Shown one piece after another: positions 19,901 to 26,742 of a stretch of 64,000 bases of DNA (its first letter is position 1; every line of letters begins with the position of its first letter). The notes under the pieces were generated by a model. It ran no database searches. It saw only the letters and a program-made list of their open reading frames with translations, and was not told where the DNA came from. The DNA comes from CAYFKJ01 sp964528595. GTDB taxonomy: Bacteria > Pseudomonadota > Alphaproteobacteria > UBA2966. A program made the position numbers and the translations under genes. The DNA lies in contig CAZGTM010000010.1 in assembly GCA_964528595.1 (NCBI GenBank), positions 25,228 to 89,227 of the forward strand, read 5' to 3'.

Positions 19901-20443
19901 GCCACCGGCGGTGCGCGCCTGCTTAGCGGCGTTGACGGCCGCCTTGATTTGCAGCGTGTCCTGGCAGGTTTCGATCAGGAAGGCGTCAATGCCGCCGGCC
20001 TCCAGCCCACTGCATTGGGTGGCCAGCGCTTCCTCCAGCGCCAGGTATTCGACATGACCGAGGGTCGGCAGGCGGGTTCCCGGTCCGACGGAACCGAGAA
20101 CGAAACGGTCCCTGCCGTCGCCGGCGAATTCCGCGACCGCTTCGCGCGCCAGTTCCGCCGCCGTCTTGTTGATTTCAAAGGCCCGGTCGTCGAGCTCAAA
20201 TTCCGCCAGGGTCAGGGGTGAGCCGCCAAAGGTATTGGTCTGAACCATGTCTGCGCCCGCCGCCAGATAACCGGCATGGATATCCCTGACGACATCGGGG
20301 CGAGCGATGATTAAAGCCTCCGGACAGTTTTCCTTACCGAGAAAATCACGCTCCAGGTCCAGATCGCGGGCGTGGGTCTGTGTTCCCATAGCGCCGTCGC
20401 ACAGCAGGACATGGTCGCGAAGATGGTCGAGAATTTGCGGCAT
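16928..20443 (-). CDS. metH: cobalamin-dependent methionine synthase
   Basis: The 1171-residue enzyme transfers the methyl group of 5-methyltetrahydrofolate to homocysteine through cobalamin. All four modules are present: homocysteine-binding domain with zinc cysteines (DGAMGTQ at the N-terminus, GGCCGTTP near residue 290), pterin-binding domain (IGERCNANGSKKF), B12 cap and Rossmann domain with DVHDIGKN (DxHxxG), and the reactivation domain with RYSFGYPACP for AdoMet. It lies 20 bases after metF in the arsR-metF-metH operon. Confidence 0.97.
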   Translation of the reverse strand: MPQILDHLRDHVLLCDGAMGTQTHARDLDLERDFLGKENCPEALIIARPDVVRDIHAGYLAAGADMVQTNTFGGSPLTLAEFELDDRAFEINKTAAELAREAVAEFAGDGRDRFVLGSVGPGTRLPTLGHVEYLALEEALATQCSGLEAGGIDAFLIETCQDTLQIKAAVNAAKQARTAGGRDLPIFVQVTVETTGTLLVGSDIAAAATVLHALDIDSLGINCATGPQEMAEHVKWLSENWPSFISVQPNAGLPELVDGQTHYPLGPDEIAKWLERFVTEDGINVVGGCCGTTPNHTAAIDAMLRRQNGAHRPAPVKRAQYWVPSVASLYSQVPLRQENAWLAIGERCNANGSKKFRQLLAAEDWDACVAIGRDQVKEGSHTLDICTAYVGRDEVGDMSEVVSRMRGAAQAPLVIDSTELPVLEAALALYGGKAIVNSINFEDGEEPAAKRLELAKRFGAAVIALTIDEDGMAKDREGKLRIARRLYEFAVDKHGLAPEDLMFDPLTFTICTGNADDRRLALETLEAIEDLAADFPRSQIILGLSNVSFGLNLPARHVLNSVFLEHALRRGMTGAIVHVSKITAFHGIPDEERLIAEDLIFNRRGADGEGGKGDAEYDPLHAYIAMFEDRKAKDSGPKERPEEVEERLKQRIVDGDRQGLDADLEEALESYQPLEIVNEHLLDGMKVVGELFGSGQMQLPFVLQSAETMKAAVSYLEPYMEKTEGQEKGTIVLATVKGDVHDIGKNLVDIILTNNGFRVVNLGIKQPIAAIMEAAREHKADAVGMSGLLVKSTVIMRENLVELSREGMNVPVMLGGAALTRRYVEEDCSAAYETGRVAYAKDAFDGLAMMDRITTGSFDDHVAQAADERAARPKSNKRIGGPSEAPVERPVDLDEIKLRREELSRDVDVPEPPFWGPRVVDRVELEALVPYLNETMLYQFHWGFRKAGRDRAEFTAWAEKEVRPIMQRMVETCIAENILRPQAVYGYWRAAAEGNDLILFEEDGATEATRFTLPRQNRESGLCISDFVRDAGSEGRDVIGLQVVTMGQHASDVAREWFENDRYQDYLYLHGLGVEMAEALAEYTHRRIRGELGFSHVDDRDMAKMLKQGYQGSRYSFGYPACPNLADQHVLLDMLDAGRIGLEMGEEDQLHPEQSTSAIVLHHPQAKYFSV

Positions 20444-20463
20444 AAATAAACTCTGTCGTTGGT

Positions 20464-21414
20464 TTAAACGGCGACGTCAGTGCCGTTGAAGGTTGCCGGA
20501 TAGCCAACCGGATGAAGCCCAAGATTGAGGCAAATGGCGTAACTCAGTTCGGCCCGGTTCAATGTATAAAAGTGGAAATCCGTGATACCGGCGGCGACCA
20601 GACTGCGGCACTGCTCCGACGCCACCATGGCGGCAACCAGCTTGCGGGTTTCCGGCTCGTCGTCGAGTTTCTCGAACGTGCGGTGCATCCATTTCGGGAT
20701 CGAGGCGCCGCACATGCCGGCGAAGCGCACGACCTGGCGGAAATTCGTCACCGGAAGAATGCCCGGCACGATGGGAATGTCGATGCCGGCGTCCCGCACG
20801 CGGTCGACAAACCGCAGGAAGGTATCCGTTTCAAAGAAAAACTGGGTGATAGCGCGAGTGGCGCCAGCATCGATTTTCCGCTTGAGATTGTCGAGATCGA
20901 AATCCGCGCTCGGCGCTTCAGGGTGCACTTCGGGATAGGCCGCCACCGAAATTTCAAAATCGGCCAGGCCTCTAAGACCTTTCACCAGATCGACGGCATG
21001 ATCGTAGCCGCCGGGATGAGGCTGGTAACCGTCGCTGCCCTCCGGCGGGTCGCCCCGCAAGGCCACCACATGGCGTACGCCGGCCTCGAGATAATCATGC
21101 GCCACGCCGTCAACTTCTTCCTGGGTAGCGCCGACGCAGGTGAGATGCGCGGCCGGAACGAGCGAGGTTTCGCGGATAATCCGTTTGACGATGGCGTGCG
21201 TCCGGTCGCGCGTCGAACCGCCGGCGCCGTAGGTCACCGAAACGAACGCCGGTGCCAGGGGCTCCAGGCGTTTGACCGTCTTCCATAAGGCCAATTCCGC
21301 CTTTTCGTCCTTGGGCGGGAAAAATTCGAAACTAACGGAGAGGTCCCGGCTCTGACTGCGGGCGGCTTCGGCAGCGCTAGGTGGCACCGGCGGCATCCGA
21401 TTGAGGTCACTCAT
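20464..21414 (-). CDS. metF: 5,10-methylenetetrahydrofolate reductase
   Basis: The 316-residue flavoprotein reduces methylene-THF to methyl-THF, the methyl donor for MetH. Family motifs are SFEFFPPKD at the N-terminus (catalytic Glu), HLTCVGATQEEVD, VALRGDPPEG and QFFFETDTFLRFVD. Its ATG overlaps the stop codon of the upstream regulator gene as ATGA, which implies translational coupling. Confidence 0.97.
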   Translation of the reverse strand: MSDLNRMPPVPPSAAEAARSQSRDLSVSFEFFPPKDEKAELALWKTVKRLEPLAPAFVSVTYGAGGSTRDRTHAIVKRIIRETSLVPAAHLTCVGATQEEVDGVAHDYLEAGVRHVVALRGDPPEGSDGYQPHPGGYDHAVDLVKGLRGLADFEISVAAYPEVHPEAPSADFDLDNLKRKIDAGATRAITQFFFETDTFLRFVDRVRDAGIDIPIVPGILPVTNFRQVVRFAGMCGASIPKWMHRTFEKLDDEPETRKLVAAMVASEQCRSLVAAGITDFHFYTLNRAELSYAICLNLGLHPVGYPATFNGTDVAV

Positions 21415-22361
21415 GTCGCTGCCTTCCCACCCTGTTCCCGCGCAATCGCCGGCCAGAGTACGACGGTGAGGGGATCACCCTCCAGATAGAGCGGCGGCTC
21501 GGCTTTCAGGCCGGCGGCTTTGAACCAGTTTTCAACCTCACTGTCTTCAAAGCCCAGGCGTCGATGGGCATGTTCGTCACGCAGTGTTTCAAGGTCGTGA
21601 GGCGCGAAATCGACCATGACCATGCGTCCGCCGGGGCGCAATATTCTGCCGCCTTCGGCGATGACGGCGGCCGGGTCGTCGGCATAGTGCAAAACTTGGT
21701 GCAGCGTGATGCCGTCCACCGAATTCTCGCCGATCGGCAAATTGTACATATCCGCCTGGCGCACCTGGCAATTGGATAAGTTGGCGTTCTGCAGGGCGGC
21801 CCTGGCGACCGTCAGCATTTCCGGCGAAAGGTCGACGCCGATGCCGTTCTTAATTTTGGGTCCGAACAGCTCGAGCACCCGCCCCGTACCGGTGCCGATG
21901 TCGACGAAATCGGACATTTCAATGCTCTCGAACAGGTGCAGTAAGGCTTCCTCGACTTCTTCCTCAGGCACATGCAAGGAGCGAATTTCGTTCCACTTTT
22001 CGGCGTTGGCGCGAAAATAATCGGCCGCCGCCTCCGCCCGGACCCGTTTCACATTCTCCAAACGGCTGAGGTCGCGTGTCAGCATTTCGTCATCGGCGGG
22101 GATCAAATCCACCAGCGTGCGTCCAAGGTGGGCACATTCGCCTCGACCGGACAGCCTGTAGAATGCCCAAGTTCCCTCGCGGTGCCGGTCAAGCACGCCT
22201 GCCTCGCACAGCAGTTTGAGGTGACGGGAGACGCGCGGCTGGCTCTGTCCAAGGATTTGCGTAAGCTCGCTAACCGTCAATTCGGCGTGGGCGCATAGTG
22301 CTAACAACCGCAACCGCGTCGGTTCGGCAACAGCTCGCAATCCACCAAGGAGGACATCCAT
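21411..22361 (-). CDS. ArsR-type regulator fused to a SAM-dependent methyltransferase
   Basis: The 316-residue protein has an N-terminal ArsR winged helix-turn-helix (about residues 3-95; VAEPTRLRLLALCAHAELTV and GQSQPRVSRHLKLL) and a C-terminal class I methyltransferase (about 130-300; VDIGTGTGRVLELFG, LHQVLHYADDP). The ATG at 22361 was chosen because it starts the ArsR domain; in-frame sequence further upstream runs through the promoter. Fusions of this type are common beside metF/metH in alphaproteobacteria, so it plausibly senses SAM or SAH and controls the operon. It overlaps metF by four bases. Confidence 0.88.
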   Translation of the reverse strand: MDVLLGGLRAVAEPTRLRLLALCAHAELTVSELTQILGQSQPRVSRHLKLLCEAGVLDRHREGTWAFYRLSGRGECAHLGRTLVDLIPADDEMLTRDLSRLENVKRVRAEAAADYFRANAEKWNEIRSLHVPEEEVEEALLHLFESIEMSDFVDIGTGTGRVLELFGPKIKNGIGVDLSPEMLTVARAALQNANLSNCQVRQADMYNLPIGENSVDGITLHQVLHYADDPAAVIAEGGRILRPGGRMVMVDFAPHDLETLRDEHAHRRLGFEDSEVENWFKAAGLKAEPPLYLEGDPLTVVLWPAIAREQGGKAAT

Positions 22362-22453
22362 CGTATTATTCACCCAATAATCTCGCCGAATGGCAGGTTC
22401 GGTACCGAAACGGACTAAAACCACTAAATCGCTGCTGTCGAAATTGTTACAGC

Positions 22454-22499
22454 AAGATATAAACATATCTTTATATTTTGTCCATTCCTTATTTGCCAA
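22454..22499 (-). promoter_or_regulatory. promoter and operator-like palindrome of the arsR-metF-metH operon
   Basis: On the minus strand TTGGCA (22499-22494) and TATAAA (22475-22470) are 18 bases apart. AAGATAT-AAAC-ATATCTT (22454-22471, perfect 7-bp arms) begins inside the -10 box, and the nested repeat ATATAAA-CATATC-TTTATAT (22457-22476) spans the whole -10 box. An AT-rich palindrome there is what an ArsR-family repressor would need for autoregulation. It is about 93 bases before the start codon. Confidence 0.6.
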
Positions 22500-22777
22500 A
22501 TATGGCTGGGAATGAACAAGCGTTTTCCAGTCAAAAGCGCGGCAATATCGCAACACCTAGTAACTGATAGCGACTTTTCTACATCACTTGCTGGTGTCCT
22601 AGCCGGGACTGTGCTACGAAATTGGCTTAATTGGCTCCCGATCACGGGCGTTTGACAGCCGAGTGGCTGCAGGCGCTTGCCGGGGACAATTACCCGATGG
22701 CTTGCATGGGCGAGCAACGGGTCCGGACGATTGGTTGATTGGTAAGATTATTCGATGGATCAGGGGACGCATTAACC
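22500..22777. other. intergenic region between the met operon and mlaA
   Basis: This stretch must contain the mlaA promoter. A TTGACA occurs at 22652-22657 on the plus strand but has no good -10 at proper spacing. No riboswitch fold, RNA gene or coding sequence was recognised here. Confidence 0.4.
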
Positions 22778-23614
22778 GTGGCACGATTCAGAGATTTTTT
22801 GTTTGATCCGGTACCCTTGGTAAGGAACACGGGACGCTGCTGCGCTATTGCTGGCGCACTTACGTTGGCTGCCTGCGCTTCCGTCCCGATGGACGATGAG
22901 GCGCGGAAGGAAGCCGCCGCCATCAACGATCCCCTGGAACCGATGAACCGCTTCGTCTTCGAGTTCAACAGGGCGTTCGACATGGCCCTCTTGAAGCCGC
23001 TCGCGGAAGGTTACCGGGCCGTAATCCCCGAAGCCGGCCGCAATATGGTGCGTGATTTCCTCGACAACCTGAAAGCGCCGCTGGTGTTCACCAATGACGT
23101 GCTTCAAGGTGAACCTGAGCGCGCCGGTGAGACCATGGGCCGCTTCGCCATCAATACTGTTGCCGGTGTCGGCGGCCTGTTCGACGTTTCCGGCATCGAT
23201 CACCACGGTGAGGACTTCGGCCAGACCCTGGCGGTTTGGGGAGCCCCGGAAGGCCCCTACCTCGTTCTACCGTTCTTCGGTCCCTCGCCGGTACGCGATA
23301 CCATCGGCCTGGTTGGCGACTTCTACCTCGATCCGATCAACCACTACCTCGAAAACGTCGACCGCACCGATCTGCGGTGGGTGCGCCTGGGCGCCCGGGC
23401 GATCGACACCAGGTCGCGGAACATCGAAACCCTGGATGAGATCGAACGCTCGGCAATCGACCTTTACGCCACCGTCCGCAGCCTTTACCGGCAACGGCGC
23501 AACGACGAGATCAGGAACGGCAATCCGGCGCCCACTGTGCCCATGCCGGAAATCTCATTTGACCTGGATGATGACGACAACGCCGGAAAAATGACCTTCC
23601 TGAAATCCGAGTAA
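22778..23614 (+). CDS. mlaA: MlaA (VacJ) outer-membrane lipoprotein
   Basis: The 278-residue product starts at a GTG at 22778. It has a hydrophobic signal with a lipobox-like LTLAAC, then the MlaA core: DPLEPMNRFVFEFNRAFD, NFLDNLKAP-like RDFLDNLKAPLVFTND and the WGAPEGPYLVLPFFGPS motif. MlaA removes phospholipids from the outer leaflet of the outer membrane and passes them to periplasmic MlaC, encoded 83 bases downstream. The inner-membrane MlaFEDB genes are not in the window. Confidence 0.93.
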   Translation: MARFRDFLFDPVPLVRNTGRCCAIAGALTLAACASVPMDDEARKEAAAINDPLEPMNRFVFEFNRAFDMALLKPLAEGYRAVIPEAGRNMVRDFLDNLKAPLVFTNDVLQGEPERAGETMGRFAINTVAGVGGLFDVSGIDHHGEDFGQTLAVWGAPEGPYLVLPFFGPSPVRDTIGLVGDFYLDPINHYLENVDRTDLRWVRLGARAIDTRSRNIETLDEIERSAIDLYATVRSLYRQRRNDEIRNGNPAPTVPMPEISFDLDDDDNAGKMTFLKSE

Positions 23615-23696
23615 GTCTTGACGGCGCCCGCTGGTGACACGAAACTGCCCCGGAAAATCTGAACAAACCCGTTGGATCAGGCCCGTTTTCCCGACA

Positions 23697-24329
23697 ATGC
23701 TCAAACGCCGTAAAATCCTAGCCCACCTGGCCTTGAAGCAGATCATCCCCGCCCTCGTCGTCGCGGCGCTGTTCGCGGTGCCTGTACAGCCGGCTTGGGC
23801 CGGCAATTCAGCCGCCGCCGATTTCGTGTCCGATTTGGGTGACCGCGCGGTGAAGGCGCTGGCCGATAAATCGATGAGCGATGCCCGACGCAAGACGGAA
23901 TTCCGGCGTCTGTTCCTCAAAGGTTTCGACGTCGATGTCCTCAGCCGCTTTGTCGTCGGGCGTTACTGGCGCAGGGCCGGCAAGGACGAACGCAAGGAAT
24001 ACCAGGTGCTGTTCACGGACTTTATCGTTGAAACCTATGCCGCGCGCTTTAGCGGCTATTCGGGGGAGACGATCGAGGTGGACGGATCGCGTAAGGCGAG
24101 CGAAAAGGACACCCTCGTCAACAGTCGCATTGTCCGCCCCCAAGGGGCCGCCATCAGAGTCGACTGGCGTGTGCGGAACCGAAATGGGGTTTTGAAGATC
24201 GTCGATATCGTCGTCGAAGGCGTGAGCATGGCGATCACCCAGCGCGACGAATTCGCCTCCGTCATCCGGCGCGGCGGCGGCGGCTTTAAGAACCTCATTA
24301 CCGAACTCAAATCCAAGACCGGCCGCTAA
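23697..24329 (+). CDS. mlaC: MlaC periplasmic phospholipid-binding protein
   Basis: The 210-residue protein starts at the ATG at 23697, before a signal peptide ending near AWAGNSA; an earlier in-frame start at 23634 would precede the signal peptide. The MlaC/Ttg2 fold shows FRRLFLKGFDVDVLSRFVVGRYWR and IVDIVVEGVSMAITQRDEFASV. It ferries phospholipid between MlaA and the inner-membrane Mla complex. Its position after mlaA supports the assignment. Confidence 0.92.
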   Translation: MLKRRKILAHLALKQIIPALVVAALFAVPVQPAWAGNSAAADFVSDLGDRAVKALADKSMSDARRKTEFRRLFLKGFDVDVLSRFVVGRYWRRAGKDERKEYQVLFTDFIVETYAARFSGYSGETIEVDGSRKASEKDTLVNSRIVRPQGAAIRVDWRVRNRNGVLKIVDIVVEGVSMAITQRDEFASVIRRGGGGFKNLITELKSKTGR

Positions 24330-24352
24330 GCTCTCCGCCGCCGCGTCTCCGC

Positions 24353-24880
24353 TTACCCGCTCATCGAAATGCCTTTGAGGATCTCCTCGAAGGCGTCGTC
24401 TGCCAGAGCCCGCACCTCGTCGTCGGTACGGTCCTGGATCGGGTGTTTGACGAAAACGACGGCCGGGTCGAAACCCAGCGCTTCGGCCTGCCGCGCCGCG
24501 GCCTCGACGAATTCCGTCGAAGCCACGCCGACGCCGGGTATGCCTCTACCTTCCAAATTCGTGATGTCATGCATACAGCACGTCGTACACGAACCTCAGT
24601 CGGCCAGGCCTTCCACCACGACGTCGACTTCCTCGGCGATCCGTTGGCTTAGTTCCGTCGGCGCCGGACGCGCGAAGGTGGGTTTCATGTAGCGTTTGAC
24701 CTCGATGCCGCGGTCGCCACAAAGCTCGGCGATGCGGTCGAGGAACACGTCGCCCCGCGCCTTCGAAATATCGAGCAACCCGACCTTTAGTCCGTCGAGC
24801 GTCGCGGGCCGCGGCAATCGCTGCCGTTGCGCCGGTTCGCGCTCCGAGGTCGGGTCGAGGAGAATCGTACCATCGCTCAC
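24353..24880 (-). CDS. UGSC-family selenoprotein (in-frame TGA as selenocysteine)
   Basis: Read through the TGA at 24598-24596, the gene encodes 175 residues from a GTG start at 24880, with selenocysteine at position 95 in the motif U-G-S-C, followed by TTCC. The sequence on both sides continues one family: EEVDVVVEGLAD before the TGA; MHDITNLEGRGIPGV and KHPIQDRTDDE after it. UGSC-containing proteins are a selenoprotein family known from marine metagenomes, with Cys (CGSC) homologues. A SECIS-like hairpin follows the TGA. The GTG overlaps the stop of the thioredoxin-fusion gene (GTGA), so both are translated together. The function is unknown; the U-x-x-C arrangement suggests a thiol/selenol redox centre. 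SelA, SelB, SelC and SelD genes are not in this window. Confidence 0.85.
24556..24595 (-). promoter_or_regulatory. bacterial SECIS-like hairpin
   Basis: The 40 bases straight after the TGA fold as GGTTCGTG pairing with CACGAATT (8 bp including two G-U), an internal loop of 5 by 4 bases, then CGTGC pairing with GCATG and a five-base apical loop TGTAT with G at its second position. The apical loop begins 18 bases after TGA. A guanine early in the apical loop and this distance match the general bacterial SECIS model recognised by SelB. Confidence 0.7.
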
Positions 24881-26298
24881 GCTGTCACCTCCTTGGTTAC
24901 GGGAATGCTTCCCTTTTCGCCGCTGGCCACCCAGCCGCCGATGACGGCCGAGAACATGCCGGCGCCGCCGCCGGCCCGCACGATCAGCAGGCCTCCGGGC
25001 CGGAACTTTGGTATCCCGGCCGGTTTGTCGTCAAGCTCGGCTATGGATTTATCGACGCGTCCGCCCGGCATCAACAACAAGCCGTCCAATTCCTGCCGCA
25101 AACGCCGTTTGTCCCAGCCGGCCTCGCGGAAGACACGTTCGTGCTCGGGCGAAATGACCAGAACGGCGTCGCCGATCATCGCCATTTCCGGGTGATTGAT
25201 ACTGCGCAAGGTGAGGGCAAACGTGCGCGCCAGATCTTCCGGTTGGCGGGATGTCTGGTCGAACATGGGATGAATGCCGTCTCCGGCGAACAGGGTAACC
25301 GTACTAGTATCAGGCGCGAAACCGCGTTCGACGGCAAGCGAGTCCCAGCAGCTGCCCTCCTCGTCCTCGGCAAAGCAGAAGGTGTATTTGCCCGGATTGC
25401 CGAGGCACGAGCGGTCGATCTCGCCGGGGCGGCCGCCGCCGACGTTGCGCACGATCAACTGCAATGCCCGGCCGATGCTCGCGTTAGCGCGGTTCCCCTG
25501 CCCCAATGCGTTGACGCCTGAATTCATGCCGACGCGCCGGGCTTCGGGACCGTTGACGATCAGCACCGGCCCGCAAAACCAGGTGGTGCCGATCACGCCG
25601 TGCAGGCAGAACTCGTCCATCAGCGCGCCTTCGACGGCGGCCAGCACCAACGGCATGTACTCGGGCTTACAGCCGGCCATCACGGCATTGATAGCGACCT
25701 TTTCGACCGTGCATTCGGCCAGCGCCGGCGGCATCAAACCGACGACATCGTCGGCTGGCCGTCCGGTGCCCTGAAGCATGCGCCAGACGCGTTCGCGCGT
25801 CGGCGGCACGACAGGCAGGCCGTCGCTCCAGCCCCGGTCGAAGCAGGCTTCGACGTCATCCTCCAAGGGCCCGACCTCTATGCGCCGCGCGTTGATGGCG
25901 GTATTGCCGTATTCCACGGCCAGACGTTCGGCGATGCCCGGCTCAACCGACTTGGAACCACAGCCCGGCCGGAATTCGGGCAAGCCGTCGCCCAATCCCC
26001 CAATCTTGCTGAGGTCCGCCCACTCGTCGCGCACCCAACCCACGCAGCGCCCGGCTTCGCGGCCGCCATCGATGCGCAGCAGCGTCGGCACGGTTTCAAT
26101 CTCGTTGCGGAACGAGTTTTCCAGCGTACGGTCGTCGATCACGTCCGCGAGGTCCTCGGGAAAGCCTGGATCGTCCTGGGTATAGACAGCCAGCGGAAGA
26201 CCGGCGTCGCGCAGCTCGGCCAACACCGGCATCACCAGCACGCAGGTGGGGCAATCCCGTTTGACGAAGACGGCTAGGCCGTCAGGCATTTCGGACAT
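24877..26298 (-). CDS. thioredoxin-fold protein fused to an uncharacterised C-terminal domain, partner of the UGSC protein
   Basis: The 473-residue protein starts with a thioredoxin-like domain (about 1-105) carrying the redox motif CPTC at residues 16-19 and the VPT cis-proline loop at 70-72. Residues 111-115 read PGCGS, similar to the Cys form of the UGSC motif. The large remainder (about 145-470) begins FDRGWSDGLPVVPPT and includes several Cys (MAGCKPEY, DRSCLGNPGKYTFCF). It resembles proteins found next to UGSC proteins, but I know no established function. No signal peptide is seen, so it is cytosolic. Its TGA stop overlaps the GTG of the selenoprotein gene. Confidence 0.72.
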   Translation of the reverse strand: MSEMPDGLAVFVKRDCPTCVLVMPVLAELRDAGLPLAVYTQDDPGFPEDLADVIDDRTLENSFRNEIETVPTLLRIDGGREAGRCVGWVRDEWADLSKIGGLGDGLPEFRPGCGSKSVEPGIAERLAVEYGNTAINARRIEVGPLEDDVEACFDRGWSDGLPVVPPTRERVWRMLQGTGRPADDVVGLMPPALAECTVEKVAINAVMAGCKPEYMPLVLAAVEGALMDEFCLHGVIGTTWFCGPVLIVNGPEARRVGMNSGVNALGQGNRANASIGRALQLIVRNVGGGRPGEIDRSCLGNPGKYTFCFAEDEEGSCWDSLAVERGFAPDTSTVTLFAGDGIHPMFDQTSRQPEDLARTFALTLRSINHPEMAMIGDAVLVISPEHERVFREAGWDKRRLRQELDGLLLMPGGRVDKSIAELDDKPAGIPKFRPGGLLIVRAGGGAGMFSAVIGGWVASGEKGSIPVTKEVTA

Positions 26299-26456
26299 GG
26301 GCGGTTCCCTGTTCTTTTCCCCGATATCCTAGCAAGCGCCTGAAACGCCTGTCACAAAATTCACAAATGCGAAACAAATCGCTCGCCGCACGAAATATTC
26401 CCGAAACGCCGCCGTGTTCCCCTGACAGCATCGGATACCGCAAAAGAAACGGCGCC

Positions 26457-26648
26457 ATGGCACACACTCAGGAGAGAGTAGCGTTGATCGAACAGCATCT
26501 CGTACTGGGCCAAACCATCGCCGGTCTGGAACGCGGTCTCGATCCCGATTGGCTGGAGATCGAGCGGCTGAAACGGGAAAAGCAGAAATGCGGCGAACAG
26601 CTCATGGTTCTGTCCGTCGCCCAGTCCCCAACATTTGGCGCGGCTTAG
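26457..26648 (+). CDS. small YdcH/DUF465-like protein
   Basis: This 63-residue protein starts at the ATG at 26457. It forms a predicted helical hairpin: VALIEQHLVLGQTIAGLE, a short turn, then WLEIERLKREKQKCGEQL. The pattern of a first helix with a histidine and a second helix with LK-rich repeats resembles DUF465 (YdcH). Its role is unknown. It precedes the first secreted paralogue gene by 94 bases. Confidence 0.6.
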   Translation: MAHTQERVALIEQHLVLGQTIAGLERGLDPDWLEIERLKREKQKCGEQLMVLSVAQSPTFGAA

Positions 26649-26676
26649 AACTAGCCTTCCGGGACATCACGCAGGA

Positions 26677-26708
26677 TTTGTCCCAAAACTCCCCAAACAC
26701 CGTGTAGA
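26677..26708 (+). promoter_or_regulatory. upstream motif shared with the paralogous gene at 54752
   Basis: TTTGTCCCAA (26677-26686) and ACCGTGTAGA (26699-26708) are separated by 12 bases and end 34 bases before the start codon. The same two blocks, 11 bases apart and ending 33 bases before the start, precede the paralogue at 54752. TAGACT within the second block may be a -10 box, but the first block is too far upstream to be a standard -35. Confidence 0.5.
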
Positions 26709-26742
26709 CTACTCCGGACTTTGGATCCAAGGGGAGGTTGTC

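Noticed and set aside
22362..22500. SAM or SAH riboswitch in the met operon leader
   Set aside because: I looked for SAM-II and SAH riboswitch core motifs on the minus strand and found none; the palindrome and ArsR protein explain regulation better.
24596..24598. TGA as a nonsense mutation making two separate small genes
   Set aside because: The UGSC motif, the continued family sequence after the TGA, and the SECIS-like hairpin fit selenocysteine better; the downstream piece has no ribosome-binding site.
26299..26456. Short open frame antisense to the YdcH-like gene
   Set aside because: No start signal or family similarity; it overlaps the supported small gene and the leader of the thioredoxin-fusion gene.
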